Below, in pieces: positions 56,301 through 64,000 of a stretch of DNA of 64,000 bases (the stretch's first letter is position 1; every line of letters starts with the position of its first letter). Origin of the DNA: Siderastrea radians. Lineage: Eukaryota > Cnidaria > Anthozoa > Scleractinia > Rhizangiidae. The stretch covers positions 50,273,593 to 50,337,592 of the forward strand of contig OZ024890.1 of assembly GCA_964017195.1 (NCBI GenBank), written 5' to 3'. The notes beneath the pieces were generated by a model, which saw only the letters and a list, made by a program, of their open reading frames with translations, was not told where the DNA came from and ran no database searches. The position numbers and the translations under genes were made by a program.

Positions 56301-58962
56301 TATTAACAGAGATGCAGGCTGTTAGTAATGAGTTCTTTTTTTCTTATTTTTGTTTTTTGTTTGTTTTAGGGATCCTGGGAAACTGCCTTCAAGTACAGAT
56401 TTAAAAATCTAAGAAAGACTGGGAAAAAGAGTGAGAAATCCTCAGAAAAGCCGACAAAAGAAACAGAAGACAGTCAGCCAATGCAGAAAAAAAGAAGATT
56501 TGAGGAGTGTCATGAAATGCCGGAAGGGGAAACAGAAGAAACGTGTAGAGAACACATAAAGGTCATGAAGAGGGAAATGGCTCGTCCCAGCAATAGGAAT
56601 CTGGCCACGATAAAAGAGCTGATGGCACTGACGCATGCATACAGAAGGGAATTGTTTCTCAAAGAAACAATTCCCATCAACCAATTCGTAGAAGAATACC
56701 CAGCTCTGAAAACCTCAGCAGGGGTACGTAGATGTCAAAAAGCTTTGTTTATATAGTTTAGTTTGAGATTTGACCAAATCTTCTGGTTTAGTATGCAACA
56801 TGGGTGCTGACCTCTCAGTTTCAAGTTCTGTCATATGTCCCTGGAAGGGAGTTGAGAGGTAGAAAGCAAAATCTTTGACCTTGGTGGGATTTGACCCCAT
56901 GACACCTGAGATAATGGTCTGCTCCATTATGGATTCTAGCTTGGCGTTACTTCAATATCTGATTTCCTGTTCAGGGTCATTTGGCTGTATGAGATTCATT
57001 AGGGTGTTTGCTCACTTCACAGCACCCTCACATACATTTATCACTTAAGTGCTATCATGCACCTCAAAGCTCGCATTTAAGATGTCATCTCAGGCAACTT
57101 TATTCATATCACACAGAACAAAGGACAAGTTGCAGTCAAGTCTTGCCAATATGAGGCAGAAGCTTAAGTGTATCCATTTTCCTTTCTTTTAAGGTAAAGG
57201 CAGAGTTTGGACGCATCCTGGGTCTAGACAAGCCAGTCAAAATGATGGCTACAAATTTTCAAAATTGGGTTGGCAAAGTCCTTGTTTTTGCCAGTTCACA
57301 ACCTGTGGCACAAGAAATCATGTTATCGCTGGAGGAAGCAATAGAGGACAGCCCATCAAAAAAAACAGGTAAAGCCATAGTGTGGTTATAGATGAACTAA
57401 AAAAGAGTGACTAAAAAACCTTGCAAAAAATAAACAGCCATTGAACTGCACATGTATTTACATGTAGTATTATAAAAATACAGGAAAGAAAACTAGTTAA
57501 CATTAATGTAAATGACTGGGAGCAGTCTGATTTTAATCTGATCCATCATTTCTGTCTAGCTGCTATGATTGTGCTTATGAACAAAGAATGATAACAACTA
57601 CGTGTACTTGGAAAAAAATGTCAGAAAAATTATAAAACCCTTAAAGAAACATTTCTCCTCTTTAGGATTTAGGAGAGTAAGGTTCCTCTTAAGACGTCAC
57701 AAGCTGCAGAATCCTGCATCCCCTATCACTGTCATCCATGTTTATGCTTGTTATGATTCTCTTTAAGCGATTGAAGGGGCTGCTGCAGTTTGTTTGCTGC
57801 CCCTGCTACTTAAGGAAAAGGGAGGAAATCCAGAAGACTTTATAAAAATATGCAAAGTAAGTCAAATTGTAATCTTCGAGACCCAGTTGTTGATGGCTTA
57901 TTTTAAAGGAAGCCTCCACTGTTACAACAAATTTATTTTTATGTTATTTTTATTTTTTTTTTTTTGCCACACCACAGACAAAATAATTGTTAAACTGTTG
58001 GAAATAAAGTTTAAGTGTACCAAAAAAGATTAGATATGAATATCACCTACATGTATTTTCGCTTTTGAATTTCCAACGCACCATCATTTTGAATTTTCTT
58101 GATGTCATATGTTTGCCACTTTTGATAATTAGCAACTTCATTTTATATGAAACAACATGGGCAGCCATATGACACCATAGTAATTCCAAATGGCAGCGCA
58201 CTGGAAATTCAAAGGCCAAAATAGGTGGTACAGTATTTTTGGTACACTAAAACTTTCTCTTCACTTGCTAACTTAACAAAGTGGAATTTTGGCTTTATCG
58301 ATTTGCGATAATAGTGGAGATTTCCTCTAAAACAATAATCCTGCATGAACACAAGTTTAACAGGCTACCACTTCCATAAATGTTTATTTGTTTTTTTCAC
58401 AAGTGGACATGTTGCAACCGAAATATTTTTGTTTGTTTGCATCATTACATCGACATCTACTTTAAGACATGCAGTTATTGATATGCTCTTCTTGCTGTTG
58501 TTTTATTTACATGAAGCATCGTGACATTGGGGCCTGGTGAAAGGTTGAAAATTTTAGTCTATGGGTTCTACAATGCAGATATTTGCTTGAGGAAAAAAAT
58601 CGTGCTGAAACCGGTGTCTAGATGCTCAAGTACTGAATACATGTACATTCTTGTTATAGGATGAGGACTCCATTGATGTAGAAATCAAAGGTACAAAAGC
58701 TCCACGGATTATTGGAATTGGTGACTTCTGGTGCCTAGACCCCCTGTGCATTGCAGTGGAGGGAACTGAAGTACTTTCATTGGCTTCAACAAGCATGGCA
58801 AATGTCCTGGGGCTTCTTGTGGCCTGCTATTATGTATTTAATACAATGTACCCTAGCAAGTGTAGCAACGCATTTTTATTTTGCGAAGCTGCACTTCTTG
58901 ATAAACAACAAGAAGCTAGAAAGAGAGTGGCAGTAAATAAGTTCATTGCTGCCCTTTCATAA
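53389..58962 (+). CDS. SAM-domain protein, SAMD3-like family, 8 exons (about 524 aa)
   Basis: Eight exons with GT/AG borders keep one frame: 53389-53466, 54058-54180, 54586-54846, 55856-56047, 56370-56723, 57194-57368, 57768-57856, 58660-58962. Exons 1-2 give a SAM-like helical domain (LESFLLQSAVKEESIDKLIQ, then LTTVDDLVDASDELLKSCGI-AGQVLKIKLA). Exon 3 is a Ser/Pro-rich linker. Exons 4-6 hold the family core (VIRKYPFLADAIG, WETAFKYRFKNLRKTGKK, EEYPALKTSAG, GRILGLDKPV). Exons 7-8 give the hydrophobic LLPLLL segment and a C-terminal domain ending NKFIAALS. The arrangement resembles proteins annotated 'sterile alpha motif domain-containing protein 3-like' in fish and cnidarians (from memory). 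Function is unknown. It lies wholly within the 20-kb element and is intact, so it may be the element's own gene or cargo. Confidence 0.8.
54340..54450. repeat. Perfect 41-bp hairpin built from exon-2 sequence
   Basis: Positions 54340-54380 and 54410-54450 are exact inverted repeats around a 29-bp loop. The sequence (ATCAGTGCAGGCCAAGTC) is that of exon 2 around 54116-54133, also present as a direct copy at 54247-54290. It is an intronic tandem-plus-inverted duplication of an exon fragment. Confidence 0.9.
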
Positions 58963-60000
58963 TGTGATATTAAAAGGACACTGTCACCAGTTTTTAGGAA
59001 AACTTTCTAATTAGGGGAAACCCAAAAATACTGGTTGATTTTCATTGAAAATAACAGTGCCAGTTCTCAGAGACTATAATTGTTTGTCTTCCTGATTACT
59101 AGGATGAAAATGGATTGCTGATATTTTAAAGTATTTTCTTTGTAAATCAGAAAAATCGACATGAACAATTTTTGTTCTTTCTGTAAGAAAATCGTTTGAT
59201 TTCCTTCTTTTGACGTTCTAGAAATATTCTGTGTAGGAGAAAGGCATTTAATTAAAAATTTAGCACATTGTTCACCTCAAAACGTAAAACTCCCTGTGCC
59301 AGTGTCCCTTTAAAGAAATTAGTGACATAAAACCCTCAATGCTCCTTAAGGGGAAAAAAGTTAAAAATGTTTTTAAAGCACGCAAAACAACTTTGTTGTT
59401 CCGGTTCCAGATAATAATTTAAGAAAATTGAATTTTAAGCCAGTTATAATTTTAAACAAAAGATAGAGTTGTTCAAATTTTCCTATATTGTCATTTGAAT
59501 TCCAACTTTCTTCAAATTCGAATTCATAAAGTTTTGACTTCTAACCTGAAAAGATTGTTCATTAGGGCTTCACCAGAGTTCTTCCGGCTTTTCAGTCAAA
59601 ATTTGAAACAATTTAAGAAGGTTTTATTTAACCATGTATTTTCTGCAGATTGAATAATCAGAGGTTCTATAGGACATTTAATAAGACATTTATTAAGACT
59701 TTCTAAAGGACATTTCACAAATCTATTCAGACTTAATTATAAACTTCTTTTTATGCTCCATGCATGGTTGCATGCAGATGGAGGAAGTCATATTGAAGAG
59801 CAACTACATTTATGAGATTTTTTGGAAATAGAAAATACAGAAAATTTTTAAGAGAATTGTTAATATTTATTATTCAACAAATTGTCACTATGCCCATATA
59901 TGGTAAGGAAGCCCTCAATATCTGTCATCCCATATGACAGATATCCTGCGATATACGTAACTGACCATATTTGGAAGTGCACTGCAGATTTTCTTTCATT
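58963..60000. other. AT-rich 3' region of the SAM-domain gene
   Basis: No coding frame is supported. No strong AATAAA signal is seen in the first 300 bp. At 59880-59955 an inverted CCCATATATGG/CCATATTTGG and CATATGACAGATAT context suggests a small diverged repeat. Confidence 0.4.
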
Positions 60001-60015
60001 GCTTGTTTGGCGGCC

Positions 60016-60281
60016 ATGTTGAAAAGCGAGGCAGTGTTAGCAGTGTTCTCCGTACATTTTAACTCTCTGGAAGAAACTTTCCACGATTAAATGTTCTCAA
60101 AATGTCAACAAGTATTTGCTTCAGCTCACAAAGATATCCAGAGGTTGACTTGGAATTTTCATAGTGAGAACTCAACCAAGAAAATGCTATTGCGAACGAA
60201 GCAGCACACTTGCTCACGGAAAGCTGTAAAGACTAAAGTTGAAAAGATTTTAATTCACAGGAAGAGGACTTATTCTCGGTA
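60016..60281 (+). other. Possible untranslated or alternative exon
   Basis: A GGCGGCCATGTTGAA context starts a short frame (24 codons). It is followed by a 63-codon frame (MFSKCQQVFASAHKD...) ending beside a good splice donor (CTCG|GTAAGG at 60281). The content is Lys/Thr-rich without a domain. It could be a 5' exon of a second gene, but no continuation is recognised. Confidence 0.2.
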
Positions 60282-60580
60282 AGGTAGCAATATTTTTTTT
60301 CCTTTGTCTTGTCATTTCCAAACATGAGTTTGTAAATAAGTCTTTTAAGTGAACGGTAGTAAACTTCGATTTCTTGAAATTCTGTTTTGATTTTTATTAA
60401 GCTTTATGTGTTGCTAGCTTTTAGCGTTTTTGTCATAGAGCCGTAGTTTTTCTCTTTCTGAAAATGGTAGTCGATGGGAATTTGTTGAATAATAAAACAA
60501 TTACCCTGCTCAATCTTGCGGAATATCCCCTGATTTAGCCAACTCGGCCTACGGCCTCGTCGGCTAAGTATCAGGTGATA

Positions 60581-62168
60581 CAACCTCGTACCCAGGGTCC
60601 TCTCTCTTCCTCCCTCGAGAAAGTACCCTGGTTTCGGCTGGTCACGTGTCTCCCTTAAGCAAACAGCTCCCCACCAGGGTGGACTCGCTTTTCTTCAAGA
60701 AGCGAAGGGAAAAGCGAATGCAAATCTTTTCACACTGGCACGAAGACAGAGGAATGGAAGTCATTAGCTCACTTTTTTTGAAAGACAGGGACGTTGAAAA
60801 AATCTACAGTCTACTATCTGCGGCGTTTCAGAAGCACAAATAATGCAGATTTCCCATCAACAAACTATTTTACGGTAGGCTCGATCTGTTTTGAATTTGA
60901 TAAGAAGCTGCTCGTATTGCCCGAACAAAATGTCACACACTCATTTGTTTGCTATATATTTTATTTATTGGCCTAATAATGCAAGTAAAATTCTGATAAT
61001 AAAAGCCCACGCTGCACTTGTGTATTTTTATTTGCAAGCTTCAATGTAATGGTGTAAATCCTGCAGACGAGAGTACAACTTTCTTGTCAACAAAGCTCTT
61101 AATTATAAATGTTATTTAGTTTAGCACATTTTTCATTTTGTCATGTCACTGTTTTGGGTGAAAAAAGTTAGGTTTTTTTTCGGTCAATCGGCGGTGTGAG
61201 AGCAATTTCGCCTACTCGACAGGAATAAAACAAATTACCTTCAAATTCTTACAAGAACGGTGGTCTCAGTCGGTTGGCGCGGCGTATTGGGCTATTCCAT
61301 TTAACATCCGCACCCCCCCGGTTGAGGAACTGTGGAATTCTTCAGGGATAAGGGATAAAAGTGGTGGAATTCTTCAGGGCTCAAGGCCAGAAGCTGGGGA
61401 ATTCTTTAGGGGTAAAACCCATATTATCAGTGGAATTCTTCAGGGATAAACAGAGATTTCATGGAATTCTTCAGGGGTAAATGCTTTTTTTGTGAAATTC
61501 TTCAGGGGTAAACCCATTTCTTAAGGAAGTCTTCAGGGGGTAACACTTTTGAACGGAATTCTTTAGGGGTAAGAGGGAAAGGCCAGTCCTCAACCGGGGG
61601 GGTGCGGATATTAAATGGAATAGCCCATTTAATCTGATTTTACCATCGCGCCGTTTGTCTGTCTTGTGTACGGTTGCCGAAAATTCTGCTGCTCCTTGGA
61701 GATGCAAAAATAAATTAGTCCTTCCTAATCCTTGACACTCCATTTCATTTCAAGCGCCGTAAAGCGTCAAGCCGACGGCTCGCCTTGTTGTAAATTTGTT
61801 AGGTTGTGACTCGTGCCGGCTTCCGTTGACTATGGCGATGGTTAGCGACAGTGTTTTGAAATTCAGAGACTTGTAAACGTGTTTTTGTGAGTCGAAAATA
61901 ACATGGACCGCTTCGATGTCGAACGTTCGTATGTAATGAAGAAATACTTGTCTATAAAAGGAGTTCTTATCACCACAAATATTCCTGAAAAAGCTTACAT
62001 CACCTCCGGTACTTTCCACCATCCTTACACTAGTGACAATCTTACACTTTGCTACCCCTCCCATGTAGTACATTCTTGTTAGCACCCAGATTTTGGGTGC
62101 CACGTGACCAGCCGAAACCAGGGTACTTTCTCGAGGGAGGAAGAGAGAGGAGCCTGGGTACGAGGTTG
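60581..62168. repeat. 68-bp inverted repeat pair around 1.45 kb
   Basis: CAACCTCGTACCCAGG...GGCTGGTCACGTG at 60581-60648 is complemented at 62101-62168 with one mismatch. The match resumes beyond it as GCGGAATATC. It may be the terminal repeats of a small non-autonomous transposon, or two copies of a common anthozoan repeat in opposite orientation. The 60646-60843 and 61750-62259 frames inside have no recognisable domain. Confidence 0.65.
61289..61626. mobile_element. 338-bp MITE with internal minisatellite
   Basis: The termini GGGCTATTCCATTTAACATC and complement (about 38 bp, including CCGCACCCCCCCGGTTGAGGA) are flanked by ATT (61286-61288, 61627-61629). The interior is eight or nine copies of GGAATTCTTCAGGGGTAAA at 22-44 bp spacing. 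The 90-aa frame over it is the repeat translated. Confidence 0.85.
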
Positions 62169-62409
62169 CAGGTGATATTCCGCGCGATTTCGCAGGATAA
62201 TTGTTAAATATTTTGAAATCATGTTTATTTATACATACTTGTACATGCTTTATTTTCATTTTAGTGTCTTAGAAATTTACATTAATGTTACTGTTAATTC
62301 AAATTCTGTGAGAAACTATTGTTCATATAAGAAAATGAAATAGGATTGAATTAAAAATGTTGTACCTTTTATAGTGACAGTCAATTTGTGTGATGTTGCT
62401 TGTTATCTA

Positions 62410-62858
62410 AAAAATTAATAGGGTGAATGTACCGGGGTTAATTTAACTCCGATTTCAGAGTAACTACAACTCTGATTATGCAGTTAAAATAACTCTAGTC
62501 TTTGATGGAGCGGGGTTAAAATAACTCTAGTCTTTGATGGAGCAGAGTTAAAGTGACTCCCTCGTTGGAGCTATTATAACTCCGAAATTGGCGTTAAATT
62601 TGGGAGTTAAAATGACCCCAAAAAAGGAGTTATTTTTAACCTAAAATTTTAACTCCACTTTTGGAGTTATAGTAACTCCCATATGGAGTTTAAATAGCTC
62701 CTTTTATAGAGTTAAAGTGACTCCCCCACTGGAGTTATTATAACCCCAAAATTGGAGTTAAATTAAGGAGTTAAAATAACCCCAAAAAAGGGATTATTTT
62801 TAACTTAAAATTTTAACTCCACTTTTGGAGTTAAAATAACTCTTTGAAAATTACTGTG
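62410..62858 (-). repeat. Right terminus and AACTCC/GGAGTT subterminal array
   Basis: Counterpart of 42686-43160. Here the repeats form higher-order units: a 33-bp pair (AACTCTAGTCTTTGATGGAG, 62491-62555) and a roughly 130-bp pair (62575-62690, 62715-62830) with GAGTTAAAATGACCCC and TTTTTAACCTAAAATTTT segments. Confidence 0.85.
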
Positions 62859-63206
62859 TGAACTTTTTTATAATAATCATATTTGATTTCCCACCCCCTT
62901 TGCTCCCTAGAAAATTCAGAATTAAATATTCTGTGTAGTCACCGTACTTTCCTCGGGATCGACTTCGTCGTCGACTTTTCGCTGTCCCTCTTGGCAAAAT
63001 ATTGCCCAAACCACCTCATATGATAGCCTGAATTTTAACTGTCTTCTCTGGTCTCTACTATCATGAGAAAAAGATGCGGAAGATACAGGCTGAAGTCCAG
63101 ACACGATCTTGGAGCTTTCAACTTGGTTTTGTTTACGAGCGTGAATGATATTTTTATACTAAAAAAGGAAAAAGAAAGGCAAAAAAAACACATCAGGAAA
63201 CAAAAA
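62859..63206. repeat. B1-A1 spacer, right half split by the 20-kb element
   Basis: It continues the spacer left off at 42685 and matches 16257-16616 and 34376-34731. This continuity across 20 kb is the main proof of the insertion. Confidence 0.85.
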
Positions 63207-63275
63207 GAGGTCAAGTGAGTGGATGAGGGGGAATTCATGAATTCAAGTATGATAACCCTCAACCGTCCGGACCTC
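63207..63275 (-). ncRNA. Y RNA-like gene, copy 17 (type A1)
   Basis: On the minus strand GAGGTCCGGACGGTTGAGGG, TTATCATACTTGAATTCATG and CCACTCACTTGACCTC, then TTTTTG. All pairs of the lower and upper stems are kept. With an intact promoter it is a strong candidate for an active gene, separated from its array by the 20-kb insertion. Confidence 0.82.
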
Positions 63276-63301
63276 GATTTAGTTATGTTTAAATTCCCTA
63301 C

Positions 63302-63400
63302 TTATATCACTGTGGCAGACAATTGTTTCTTTTGTGGGAAAGTGGGATGATAGCGTGATATAAATATAGAATCAGCTGCGCGTGCGTAGACGGGTTAATG
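63302..63400 (-). promoter_or_regulatory. Pol III type 3-like promoter of Y RNA copy 17
   Basis: TATAAG is at -31 (63307-63302), CCCACAA at -63 (63338), and TCTACGCACGCGCAG near 63376-63390. Confidence 0.72.
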
Positions 63401-64000
63401 ACACAGACATATAAGACAAATGATACTTAAATTATAGTGTTTCTTCTTCCACAAACTCCACCACCAATTTTAAACAAGTTTGCCCCAGTCTCAGAGTTAT
63501 ATGTGTTTGTCTGATCACCGGTTTTCGTTTAACCAGTGTGGTGAATTTTGTTTACTAAAATAACCCTAAATAGAACTAAAATGTTGAGAAGAACACAAGA
63601 AATTAGCTAACAATATAAATGACATAAATTTTACTTCCGAGCGGGTAACGCAAGTTCGTAAGTGCATGATTTTCACGGTTCTTAGTTTTCATTTCTGATG
63701 AACAGAAAAGATTGTCCTCGGTTTGCAGGCAAAACGTGTAAAATCGATTGTGCTTTAGCTTGCTTTTCAAGACTCTTAGGAATGTAGTTCACATTTAGTC
63801 ATCGCTCAATGAAAAGATTGCTTGCAGCCTATTTTAGGCTCTTATGTCTCCCAAGCCGCTCAACATAGGTAAATTTTTGCACGTTTTTCGACTTATTTTA
63901 ATGAATATAATATGACGTAAGACAAGGTGATCGAGCTTTCTTTTTAACAACAACATACACAGTGAGCATAAAAGGGAAAATACCTGTCATTCCGTAACGA
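63401..64000. repeat. A1-A2 spacer, partial, to window end
   Basis: It matches 16810-17400 and 34940-35470 (motifs GTGTTTCTTCTTCCACAAA, CGGGTAACGCAAGTTCGTAA, GATGAACAGAAAAGA). The array therefore probably continues beyond the window with an A2 copy. Confidence 0.7.

Larger units (their letters stand above)
42686..62858. mobile_element. 20-kb CACTA/CMC-like element carrying a cellular-type gene
   Basis: The ends are perfect inverted repeats of at least 30 bp (CACAGTAATTTTCAAAGAGT... and complement), followed by long AACTCC/GGAGTT subterminal arrays. TG lies outside both ends (42684-42685, 62859-62860). The flanks join into the intact spacer sequence (...TATCTGATCCTT-ACTG / TGAACTTTTTT...) seen at 16240-16265, 34358-34385 and, inverted, 13080-13100. 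CAC..GTG ends, a 2-bp duplication and dense subterminal repeats suit the CACTA/Mirage/Chapaev group. Without the BEL insertion it would be about 12.6 kb. I see no DDE transposase; it may be non-autonomous. Confidence 0.8.

Noticed and set aside
56800..56940. Possible SINE with a box-B-like GGTCAAATCCC on the minus strand
   Set aside because: No convincing box A or repeat boundary; it lies in an intron of the SAM-domain gene and the similarity is weak.

Overview
This window looks like metazoan nuclear DNA, most probably from an anthozoan cnidarian such as a stony coral. The basis is spliced genes with GT/AG introns, a dense mix of animal transposons (Harbinger/PIF, BEL/Pao, Penelope-like, piggyBac-, hAT- and CACTA-like pieces, LINE, tRNA-derived SINE) and very little ordinary coding sequence. 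The organism call is inference. Most open reading frames here are chance frames in repeats; only the transposon proteins and one 8-exon gene are supported.

The main find is a cluster of about 17 short structured RNA loci between 11.3 and 42.3 kb, plus one at 63.2 kb. Each is 65-75 nt, begins GAGGTCCGGA, has GGGTTATCA in the upper 5' strand and CCCTCATCC followed by CACTTGACCTC on the 3' side, and ends in a T run. This is the layout of Ro60-binding Y RNAs and nematode stem-bulge RNAs. Intact copies have a TATA box starting at -31 and a CCCACAA-type proximal element at -63, as in external (type 3) RNA polymerase III promoters. Four sequence types (called B2, B1, A1, A2 here) recur in the order ++--, so the locus is a higher-order tandem array.

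Layout: 1-2984 is AT-rich repeat DNA with a 5S rRNA-like scrap. 2985-13113 and 16228-26386 are the arms of a roughly 10-kb, near-identical inverted repeat. Each arm carries Y RNA types A1 and A2, a piggyBac-like and a hAT-like miniature element and a Harbinger element. The right Harbinger (22632-27622) is complete in outline and has both TIRs. The left one is cut at 2985 where the inverted repeat ends. The 3.1-kb spacer holds a Penelope-like fragment with a GIY-YIG domain, two more Y RNA loci and a small TAA-flanked MITE. 27.6-43 kb continues the Y RNA array, interrupted by a LINE fragment and a nested fold-back structure (29714-33989) that contains a tRNA-derived SINE.

42686-62858 is a single 20.2-kb insertion with CACAG...CTGTG ends, long subterminal arrays of AACTCC/GGAGTT and a 2-bp TG duplication. 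Its empty site can be read at three other places in the window. It carries an intact 8-exon gene for a SAM-domain protein resembling the 'SAMD3-like' family, and has itself been invaded by an intact BEL/Pao retrotransposon (45158-52701, TSD ATGAT). One BEL LTR was in turn invaded by a 396-bp hAT-like MITE. The window ends in another A1 Y RNA unit, the other half of the unit split by the 20-kb insertion.

The order of events can be read from nesting: the Y RNA array formed and was duplicated, Harbinger and the small MITEs inserted, the 10-kb segment was inverted and duplicated, and the 20-kb element, BEL and the hAT MITE came in succession. Long near-identical inverted repeats should be checked against assembly error.
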